The notes beneath the pieces are model-generated. The model was not told where the DNA came from. It made no database searches and saw only the letters and a program-made list of their open reading frames with translations. The position numbers and the translations under genes are program-made. From CG2-30-51-40 sp041753575 (GTDB lineage: Bacteria > Desulfobacterota > DSM-4660 > Desulfatiglandales > Desulfatiglandaceae): a stretch of 64,000 bases of DNA. The stretch lies in the NCBI GenBank assembly GCA_041753575.1, contig JBGSUA010000214.1, forward strand, positions 1-64,000, in the 5' to 3' direction. This document shows, piece after piece, positions 26,323 through 34,180 of the stretch (positions within the stretch are counted from its first letter, which is position 1; each line of letters opens with the position of its first letter).

Positions 26323-26823
26323 TTATTTGTAATGGTTAAGGATCTGAATGATCCTGTCAGGCGTTACGCCGCCGTGGGTATCTGAGTCCACCATGACAAC
26401 AGGAGCAAGGCCGCACGCGCCCAGGCACCTTACCGACTCAAGGGAAAAACGCCTGTCAGGCGTTATGTCTCCAACTTCCAGCTTGAACTCGGACTGTATC
26501 CTGCTGAGTATCTCGCTCATACCCCGAACGTAGCAGGCTGTGCCCATACATACCTTGACTGTGTGCTTTCCCTTCGGGACCATAGAGAAAAAAGAATAGA
26601 AGGTCACAACCCCATACACATTGCTGGCAGGCATGTTGAGCCCCCTTGCTATATATTCCTGGAGTTCAACGGGCAGATAGGCGGTGACGCCCTGGCACTC
26701 TTCAAGTACCGGGATAAGGCATCCGGGCCTGCCTCTGTGCATTGCGATTATCTCGTCCACTTTGACCATCATTTCGGGGGTCAGGTCCTTATTTATACTC
26801 GACAGATCTTCTGTGAAGGACAT
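26323..26823 (-). CDS. NuoE/HydC-type 2Fe-2S subunit
   Basis: The 166-residue protein is the 24 kDa NADH dehydrogenase-type subunit: GVVTFYSFFSMVPKGKHTVK, CMGTACYVRG and CLGACGLAPVVMVD give the four 2Fe-2S cysteines (C-x4-C, C-x3-C). It joins the NuoF-like subunit to make the NAD(H)-reacting module. It is three bases downstream of fdhA, strong support for a shared complex. Confidence 0.9.
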   Translation of the reverse strand: MSFTEDLSSINKDLTPEMMVKVDEIIAMHRGRPGCLIPVLEECQGVTAYLPVELQEYIARGLNMPASNVYGVVTFYSFFSMVPKGKHTVKVCMGTACYVRGMSEILSRIQSEFKLEVGDITPDRRFSLESVRCLGACGLAPVVMVDSDTHGGVTPDRIIQILNHYK

Positions 26824-26826
26824 CTT

Positions 26827-29610
26827 TCAAATTCCTCCCTGGATCTTTTCAATTTTAACCGCGCAAACCTTGTATTCCGGTATCTTTGAGACTGGATCAA
26901 TGGCGGGGTTTGTCAGCGCGTTGGCCGGTCCGGCCGCGTAGTGAAAGGGAACGAAAACGGTTCCGCTCCTTGCCTTGAGAGATATCCTGGTCTTTGCCGT
27001 GATCTCACCTCTTCTTGTGGCCAGTTTAACCGCCTCTCCATCTTTAAGACCCAGGCTGGCGGCATCCTCATGAGATATTTCCACAAACGCCTCCGGCGCA
27101 AGCCGGTTAAGCCCTTCACTCTTCATGGTCATGGTGCCCGTGTGGTACTGATAGAGGACGCGGCCTGTTGTCAAATAGAGCGGGAATTGCTCATCAGGCA
27201 GTTCGGCGGGAGGTATCCATTCGATGCCGTGGAATACCCCAAGACCGCAGGTGAAATTGTCCATGTGGAGGCATGGGGTTCCAGGATGATCCGTTCCTGT
27301 GCAGGGCCAGAAAATACCTTCGTGTTCCAGCCTTTTATAATTGATTCCGCAGTAGGATGGAGTGATGCCGGCGATTTCAGCCATAATCCCCTGGGCGCTC
27401 CCATAATTCATGGGATAACCCATGCGTCCTGAAAGATCCGCTATTATACGCCAGTCCTCCTTTGCCTCTCCGGGGGGATCGAGGGCCTTTCTCACCCTCT
27501 GGACCTTTCTCTCAGTGTTGGTGAAGGTGCCATCCTTCTCCGCAAAGGAAGAGGAAGGAAGCACTACATCGGCTATCAGCGCGGTTTCAGTGAGGAATAT
27601 ATCCTGCACTACCAGAAAATCCAGATGTCCCAGGCTCTCCTTCACGTGTCTCAGATCCGGATCGGAAAGGAGGGGATTTTCACCTATGATATAGATTGAC
27701 TTGAGGGTTCCTTTGTGAGCGGCATCCATCATTTCCATGACGGTCAGTCCGGTGCTGTCGGGCAGGTTCGAGACCCCCCAGGCCATTGCCATTCGTTTTC
27801 TGACCGCAGGATCAGAGGTCTTCTGATATCCGGTGTAAACATTTGGGAGACCTCCCATATCGCAGGCTCCCTGGACGTTATTCTGTCCCCTTAAGGGGTT
27901 GACCCCTCCCCCTTCGATTCCCACGTTTCCGCAAAGCATCGCGAGGTTGGCAAGGCTTTTTACGTTGTCAGTGCCGCAGATATGCTGGGTAATGCCCATG
28001 CAATATATTATGGAGCCTGCCTTTTCGCCGGCATAGAGCCTTGCCGCGGCAACCAGCTCGCTGCCTGGAATGCCTGTTATCTTTTCCACGAAGTCAGGGC
28101 TGTACTTCTCGACGACCTTCTTGACATCATCAAGGCCTACTGTTCGTGAGTTGACATAGGCCTCATCATAGAGGCCTTCCTTTATAATTACGTGCATCAT
28201 GCCGTTTATCCACGCGACGTCTGTTCCAAGATTAGGTCTCAGCCACGTGGTTGCGAAATCGGCCAGTTTGATCCTGCGGGGATCAACGAGGATGAGCTTT
28301 GCGCCCTTTTGTGTCACAGCCCGCTTGATATAAGAGGAAAGGACAGGATGATTCTCCGTTGTATTTGAGCCCGTGACCAGTATCACCTGTGCCTTTTCAA
28401 TGTCACTAATGGGGTTTGTCATTGCGCCGCTTCCGAATGCTGCAGCCAGACCGGCTACAGTGGAGGAGTGTCAAAGCCTTGCGCAGTGATCCACATTGTT
28501 GGTTCCTATGACCGCCCTTGCGAATTTCTGTGCGAGATAGTTTTCTTCGTTTGTTATTCTGGCGCTTACAAGGAAGGCGATGGAATCGGGGCCGCTGTCC
28601 TTTTTGATCTTTGCCAGTTTGCTCTGGACAAGATCCAGCGCCTCGTCCCAGGATGCCTCCCTGAAGGCGCCTTTTTCCTTGATAAGCGGTCTGGTAAGCC
28701 TCTCCGGGCTGTTGACGAAGCTATAGCCGAATCTCCCTTTTACACATAAGCTCCCGTAATTGGGGCCAGTTCCCTCAACGCCCGTAACCTTAACTATGCG
28801 GCCCTTTCTCACATGCAGGTGCATCTGGCATCCTACGCCGCAGTAAGAACAGGTTGTCCTGACAAGTCCGGTCTCACCTTTGGACGGATCATTCTCGTTG
28901 ATGTCCTGAACGGTAACAAGCGCCCCAACAGGGCAGACCTGAACGCATTCCCCACAAAAGACACAGTCCGAATCCTTAAGCGCCCTGTCACCGCTTGCGA
29001 CGATCTTGGCCCTCGTGCCCCTGTATCCAAAGCTTATAGCGTTATTGACCTGCACTTCATTGCATGCCTGAACACAGCGACCGCAAAGGATGCAACGGGT
29101 GAGGTCTCTTACTATGAAGGGGTTGACGTTTTCTATCTTGTGTCTGGGTTCGGCAGGTTCGAACCTTAGTCCCCTGACCTGATATTTTATCGCCAGCTCC
29201 TGAAGGCGGCAGTCCCCGTAAGCAGGGCACAGGTCTTTGTGTTCATCCGCTTTCAAGGATCTAAGTTGAAAATCCGTCCAGGCATCCATATCCAGATCCT
29301 GCACCAGACAGTTATGATGTCCTGACGATAGTAACAACTCCAGATTAAGGCGCCTGGATTTCATTACCTCCGGGGTGTTGGTTCGCACAATCATCTTGGG
29401 CGCAGCCGGCGTGACACAGGCCGCCAACAGGGTTCTCGCCCCCTTCACCTCCACCACGCACATGCGGCAGGCCCCGGTAGGAGAGGCATTTTTCATGAAA
29501 CAGATGGTGGGGATGTCTATCCCGTTTCTCTGCGCTACATTGAGGACAGTCTCGCCGGCCTCGAAAGGATATTCCTTGCCGTCAATGAAAAGGCTCTCTT
29601 TTGATTCCAT
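26827..29610 (-). CDS. fdhA: Formate dehydrogenase catalytic subunit, selenoprotein (UGA = Sec)
   Basis: Read through the in-frame TGA at 28471-28473 the gene gives 927 residues with selenocysteine at 380. Flanking residues NVDHCARL-Sec-HSSTVAG are the FdhA active-site signature. The N-terminal region has a 2Fe-2S NuoG-like domain, the His-Cys3 segment HHNCLVQD, two 4Fe-4S motifs (CILCGRCVQAC, CVFCGECVQVCP) and then the FdhF-type cluster CSYCGVGC before the Mo/W-bis-MGD domain (TTGRVLYQYHTGTM near the C-terminus). It oxidises formate or reduces CO2, passing electrons to the NuoE/F module. ATG 29610 was chosen as GAGG lies six bases upstream; a GTG at 29622 is the alternative. It is the first gene of the operon. 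Confidence 0.93.
28440..28460 (-). promoter_or_regulatory. SECIS hairpin downstream of Sec UGA
   Basis: On the mRNA the stretch CUGUAGCC-GGUCU-GGCUGCAG folds into an eight-pair stem (one G-U) with a five-base loop GGUCU. It begins 10 bases after UGA at 28471-28473. The apical GGUCU and the position match the E. coli fdhF SECIS element, which binds SelB. This is strong evidence that the UGA is read as selenocysteine. Confidence 0.88.
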
Positions 29611-30071
29611 CTTTTTCCTCACTAACTAACCGCCATGCCCTGACGGGGCACAACGAAGCATGAAAATGCCGCATGTCATTCCGGACTCGATCCGGAATCC
29701 AGGTGCCAAGGACTGGATAGGGGCCTGCGCCGCTATGACTATCTATTTTCATATAAAATGGCATTGATCCATCTTTCCGGCAGGAATACAGAAAATTAAA
29801 GAAATCCCTGCCGGCCAAAAAGCGGGTCAAGTTTAGCAAATGACGAAAATTTTTCAAGTATTATCAAGACAGGGTGAAGGTTTTCCGCAGTGAGGATCTT
29901 AAAAAAGCAGGGAAACATCCCTCCAGACAGCCTGTCCCCGTTCCTTCGGGCGATAAGCTATCCGGAAGAATCCAAAAAGACAAGAAGGAAATGGTATCTT
30001 AGAACTTGAACACAAAATCCGCCCGCAAGCGGTCCGCATGGGCCTTTAAGGGATGCCCCAGTCGCCTTTTC
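29611..30071. other. Intergenic region upstream of the fdhA operon
   Basis: This is about 460 bases between the response regulator gene and fdhA, both on the minus strand. It holds a repeat copy (29631-29759) and should carry the fdhA promoter, but no clear sigma-54 or sigma-70 motif stood out. No protein-coding frame was recognised. Confidence 0.5.
29631..29759. repeat. Dispersed repeat copy 2
   Basis: Reverse complement of the copy at 42746-42899. It contains the hairpin ATTCCGGACTCGATCCGGAAT (29678-29698) and ends in ATTTTCATATAAA. It lies about 20 bases upstream of fdhA, within the probable leader or promoter. Confidence 0.75.
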
Positions 30072-30533
30072 TCAAGATTCTTCCTTTTCCTGATCGAAAA
30101 CCCTCCCGGGAAATCGCATGAGCTGCTTGATCCTTGCGCTCCTTATCTTCTGTTCATGGGTGTCTTTTTTTTCGAATGCCTGTCCGAGCTTTGAAAGAAG
30201 ATCCTCCAGCCTTACGGGTTTGAGCAGGTAATCAAAGGCCCCTAGTTTCATTCCCTCTATGCTCGTTTCAACCGAGGCATGACCCGTCAGAAGAAGCACC
30301 TCCGCCAGAGGTTGAATCTTTTTGATCTCCCTGAGGGTCTCTATCCCGTCCATCCCCCCCGGCATCTTTACGTCCAGTATGACCACGTCAAATATCTGCT
30401 TTTTCATCTCTTCCACAGCAGCTTCTCCGCTCAAGACCCCTACTGTGTCCACGTTTCTCTTGTTGAGACGATTCACCAGTGTCTCAAGGAAATCCTTCTC
30501 ATCATCAACGACAAGCACCCTAAAAAGATCCAT
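30072..30533 (-). CDS. Response regulator, receiver domain only
   Basis: The 153-residue protein has a receiver domain with acidic pocket Asp10-Asp11 (VVDDEKD), phosphoacceptor Asp54 (ILDVKMPGG) and lysine in LLKPVRLED. There is no output domain, only a helical tail of about 30 residues. It lies 43 bases after the double-Cache kinase gene and is probably its partner. Confidence 0.87.
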   Translation of the reverse strand: MDLFRVLVVDDEKDFLETLVNRLNKRNVDTVGVLSGEAAVEEMKKQIFDVVILDVKMPGGMDGIETLREIKKIQPLAEVLLLTGHASVETSIEGMKLGAFDYLLKPVRLEDLLSKLGQAFEKKDTHEQKIRSARIKQLMRFPGRVFDQEKEES

Positions 30534-30576
30534 GACCTTCCCCCCTTTCTTAGGAGAACATAAAAAGTTATTGCGG

Positions 30577-32238
30577 TTACTTCTTTTCAGGTATTACAAC
30601 CGGTATTTTTACCATAAAAGTTGTTCCCTTTCCAACCTCAGACTCAAAGGAGATACTGCCTCCCATCTTTTCCATGATAGAGTAGCTTACCCACAGCCCG
30701 AGTCCTGTTCCTTTACCCGGCTCTTTGGTGGTAAAGAAGGGATCAAAGACCCTCTTTTGCTTATCAGGTGCTATTCCAGGACCGGTATCCTTAATATCAA
30801 CTATTATTAAAGAATCCGTACGCCTTGACTTTATGTCAATTAATCCGTCCTTGCCTATCGCGTCAATCGCGTTACTAATTATGTTCAAAAATACCTGCTG
30901 TAGCTGAGATTGATCGCTGGCGATAACAGGAAGGTCAGCGGCAAAATCAGTTTTTATGCCTATGTTATTTATTCTGGCATAATTTGTAAGCAAGCCAATA
31001 GTCTGCCGGATGGTTGAATTGACATCCACGTCTTCCATCCTGGGCTCCATCTTTCTTGCATAGCCCAACATGCCGTGAACGACTTTTCTGGCTCGCTCCA
31101 CGTGCTCCTCAATCTTTGCAATCGAGGCCTTTAGTTCCTCATAATTTTTGCAATTCCTGAGATCCTCTTCGTCAAGAAGGTCTTCCATCCATCCGGTCTT
31201 CTGAAGTATGACCGCAAGTGGATTGTTTATCTCGTGGGCAACTCCTGCGGCCATCTTTCCCAGGGCCGCAAGCTTATCTGATTGGACAAGGTGCGCATTG
31301 AGCTCCACCAATTTCTCGTCAGTTTCCCTTAGGCGCGCGACCGTAGCGCGGGTTATGAACAGTGTAACCAGGACAATAGCAAGGGCGCCCGCCAGAATAA
31401 TCGCGATTTCTATATTCCTGGTGGCATAGAATGCGGCCATCTCTTCCTCTACTTCCTGAGCTATCACCAGAAGCCATTTATCGTTGTTCAGCCAGCTCCC
31501 GGCGTAGAGGATGGTCTTGCCCTTCTGATCAGCGCGTTCTAAGGTGGCAGTCTTGCCTCCAAAAAGTGAAGGATCAATATGAGATTTGTCAAGGATCTTG
31601 CCGCCGAAACGAGGCCTGGTCTGATAAAAGCCTTCGCTGTTTATTATGAATGCGTCACCGGTGCGACCCACCTGTGCCGCCTTTACTATCGCTCCGAAGA
31701 CATCTGAGTCAATGGTAGCCCTGAGTATCCAGTTCAACTGGTTTTCCTGTCTCTTGACCGCGATTATGAAATGAGGTGTCTGCCTGAAACCCAAATATAC
31801 ATCGCTTATATAGGTCCCTTTTGTCATAACCTCACCAAACCATGGTTGCTGATAGTAGTTGAGTCCTGTAAGATCATAGGGTCCGACATAGGCGCTGTGT
31901 CTCCCGGCGTTATCTATTACACCCAGGTCAATGAACGCGCCTGCCCTCTGATTCATGACGGCGAATATGGCAGGGAGATTCTTCTCAAGGACAACCTGGT
32001 TGAACTGATTGGTATCGGCCATGGCGGCAAGTATGGCGGTTCTTTCTTTCAGGAACAGATCCACCGCTTCGGCCTGTGTTCTGGCCCTGTAATAGATCTG
32101 CTCCTGAATTTTATCATGGTACATCCCTGAGAACTGAATGTATATGGTGCCGCCAAGGACCAAAAGAGGAGCAAGAGAAACCACCAGGGTAATCACCGTG
32201 ATCTTTTTTCTCAGACCTGCATAAAGCGCATTTCTCAT
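30577..32238 (-). CDS. Double-Cache sensor histidine kinase
   Basis: The 553-residue protein has an N-terminal span (about 14-33), a dCache-like periplasmic sensor region (roughly 40-275 with YYQQPWFGEVMTKGTYISDV), a second span near 280-300 (IEIAIILAGALAIVLVTLF), a HisKA domain with phosphoacceptor GVAHEINNP near 341, and a HATPase with DTGPGIAPD and GTGLGLWVS. The ligand is probably a small organic acid or amino acid, from the family, not proven. It is followed by a receiver gene and preceded by a DASS symporter, all in one direction. Confidence 0.87.
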   Translation of the reverse strand: MRNALYAGLRKKITVITLVVSLAPLLVLGGTIYIQFSGMYHDKIQEQIYYRARTQAEAVDLFLKERTAILAAMADTNQFNQVVLEKNLPAIFAVMNQRAGAFIDLGVIDNAGRHSAYVGPYDLTGLNYYQQPWFGEVMTKGTYISDVYLGFRQTPHFIIAVKRQENQLNWILRATIDSDVFGAIVKAAQVGRTGDAFIINSEGFYQTRPRFGGKILDKSHIDPSLFGGKTATLERADQKGKTILYAGSWLNNDKWLLVIAQEVEEEMAAFYATRNIEIAIILAGALAIVLVTLFITRATVARLRETDEKLVELNAHLVQSDKLAALGKMAAGVAHEINNPLAVILQKTGWMEDLLDEEDLRNCKNYEELKASIAKIEEHVERARKVVHGMLGYARKMEPRMEDVDVNSTIRQTIGLLTNYARINNIGIKTDFAADLPVIASDQSQLQQVFLNIISNAIDAIGKDGLIDIKSRRTDSLIIVDIKDTGPGIAPDKQKRVFDPFFTTKEPGKGTGLGLWVSYSIMEKMGGSISFESEVGKGTTFMVKIPVVIPEKK

Positions 32239-32289
32239 CAGCTCATCCTTCTACCCTTCCAAACACGCCGGTACTTTATATGAAAATAC

Positions 32290-32330
32290 CTCCCCCTCCC
32301 TCTATCCCTCGCCGGGGGAGGGATGGGGGG
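32290..32330. terminator. GC-rich hairpin between the symporter and kinase genes
   Basis: An inverted repeat, ATCCCTC (32304-32310) and GAGGGAT (32318-32324), is extended by wobble pairs on both sides. It sits immediately after the symporter stop. The sequence is a GC-rich palindrome commonly dispersed in such genomes; it may serve as an intercistronic attenuator or mRNA stabiliser. There is no clear U run on the transcribed strand. Confidence 0.4.
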
Positions 32331-33989
32331 TCACTTCATTACAGGCCATGACATGAACTGCCAGTAGCCGAATATGGTCCAGAACCAGAGAACGAGCCAT
32401 GCGATTACGGTAACAGGAAGGCCGTACTTCACGAAATCCATAATATCCAGAAGTCTCTCGCCTGTCACCGGATCCTTTCCCATTCCAAAAGCGATGGCGT
32501 TGTTTGGTGTTCCAACGACAAGGAAGTTTGCAAAGGAAGATGAAAAGGCGCACGCAAGACCCAGCTTCCACACATGAACGCCACTCAAGGCGGCCATGGG
32601 GAGCACTATTGGACCCAGCGCAGCAACCGTTGCTCCGTCGCTCATGAAGTTTGTCATGGTTCCGGTCAGAATGCTCACGCCTACCGCAAGCATATCACCC
32701 TTGGCCATGAAATCCGGCAGGAGGTCCACAAAGCTTGTCGCCAACCAGAGGGCTCCACCAGTGAACTTCAAGGCCGTTCCCATGGCTGTTGCTGCAGCGT
32801 AGAGACCTACCACGTCGAAGGCTACTCCCTCCTGCACATCATCCCAGGTTATTATTCGGGAGAGAAACATGGCCATGACCGCGTAAAGAGTGGGGCCTCC
32901 CAGTCCAGAGTGTTCGCCAAGTATTACCCATGCTGCCACAAGGGTCACAAGGATGAAGGCCATTATGGCCTCTTTTCCTCCAAACTTGGGCATCCTCGCC
33001 ACCTCTGATTTTACCACCTCGCTTGGATTGATATCCTTGACCGCGAACCTGGGCTTGAGTCTGAGGTACATATAGGCTCCAATCAGGACACCGCAGACGG
33101 GCACAAATGGAAAGCCATACTTCATCCATTCCAGGAATGTGATCGGGAATCCCTGATTAACTAAATAGCCAACCATAATGGCGTTTCTTCCCCCCGCCGC
33201 AGGAGAGCCGGGCCCTCCGTGGTTGGCCGCAAAGCATATTCCCAGCAGTAGGAAAATGGCCAGGGCACGATCCTTTTCAACCCCGTAAATCCTGCATGTT
33301 ACCTTATAGACGCCAAGCAGTACCGGGATAAGCAGTGCGACAAGGGCGTGCTCAGAGAGAAAGCTTGCGCAAATGGCTATAAGGGGCATGAAAACAAAAG
33401 CAAAGCCCTTGGAGCTGTGAATGCGGCTCAGCAGTATCAGGCCGATACGTTTGTCAAGTCCGGTCTTGGCAACCCCGACTGCCACCACAAGGATCCCGAA
33501 TATAAAAAGGACCGCATCACTCATGTATGACTTACCTATCTCTTCCATGGGAAGGATACTGAAAACATATAAGGCTACTGCAACCAGAATGTCCGTAGCT
33601 CCCAGGGGAAGAGCCTCAGTGCCCCAGAAAAGCACTGCAATGCAGAAGATCAGCAGCATTACCTTGGCGAGCTGTGCCGCCTGTGTATTGGTCATAAGGG
33701 GTTTGGCGTGTTTATCGGAGGGGGTCTGCCCTTTCTGAGCTGCCTTGAAGGAATCGGGTCTAAGTTTCTTGTTAACGCTGTCGGTGACCGTCTTGCAATC
33801 AGCCGGAAGGGAGTAACCGGATGGTTTTTCCATGCTCACAAGGCCCAACATGCCCTGTGGAGGGGGCATTATGACCAGAACAATAAAAAGAGCTATCGCC
33901 GGAAAGAGTATCATGGGCTTATAGCCCGGTCTGCTTTTCCAGAAACCGCCTTTTTCAGCGGATGTCATTACTCCTGAATGATTTGCCAT
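32331..33989 (-). CDS. DASS-family anion:sodium symporter (SLC13)
   Basis: The 552-residue protein has about 12 membrane spans with a 50-residue soluble insert after the first (residues 50-105). Motifs ATDILVAVALYVFSILPMEE and SDGATVAALGPIVLPMA plus a TPNNAI ending fit the sodium:dicarboxylate/sulfate family. It lies 191 bases after the PPDK-like gene and just before a histidine kinase, so the kinase may sense its substrate. Sulfate or a dicarboxylate are the two plausible substrates. Confidence 0.85.
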   Translation of the reverse strand: MANHSGVMTSAEKGGFWKSRPGYKPMILFPAIALFIVLVIMPPPQGMLGLVSMEKPSGYSLPADCKTVTDSVNKKLRPDSFKAAQKGQTPSDKHAKPLMTNTQAAQLAKVMLLIFCIAVLFWGTEALPLGATDILVAVALYVFSILPMEEIGKSYMSDAVLFIFGILVVAVGVAKTGLDKRIGLILLSRIHSSKGFAFVFMPLIAICASFLSEHALVALLIPVLLGVYKVTCRIYGVEKDRALAIFLLLGICFAANHGGPGSPAAGGRNAIMVGYLVNQGFPITFLEWMKYGFPFVPVCGVLIGAYMYLRLKPRFAVKDINPSEVVKSEVARMPKFGGKEAIMAFILVTLVAAWVILGEHSGLGGPTLYAVMAMFLSRIITWDDVQEGVAFDVVGLYAAATAMGTALKFTGGALWLATSFVDLLPDFMAKGDMLAVGVSILTGTMTNFMSDGATVAALGPIVLPMAALSGVHVWKLGLACAFSSSFANFLVVGTPNNAIAFGMGKDPVTGERLLDIMDFVKYGLPVTVIAWLVLWFWTIFGYWQFMSWPVMK

Positions 33990-34180
33990 ATTGGCCTCCT
34001 TGCCTTCTCAAATGATTAGCCTGCGGATTGATAAGGCAAGTGACATGCCAAAAGCACTTTGGAAATCCTTGAGTCTAACTAGCTAATATTTTTATTTTTT
34101 ATTTGGATGAATCAAGGATGTGCCCATAGCCTTGGAAGGACCTGTGTCAGTCTTTTTTACAGCCTGTAAAGGCCTGACCT

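Noticed and set aside
28471..28473. TGA within fdhA as a real stop that makes two pseudogene halves
   Set aside because: The flanking active-site motif and the SECIS hairpin with GGUCU loop show that it is selenocysteine.
30020..30055. A GC-rich palindrome downstream of the response regulator gene as a terminator
   Set aside because: The stem is interrupted and the following U run is weak, so I could not support it as a terminator.
32302..32571. An 89-codon minus-strand frame ending in TPHPSPGEG
   Set aside because: It lies inside the DASS symporter gene in another frame and its end is the translated GC-rich palindrome, so it is a shadow.
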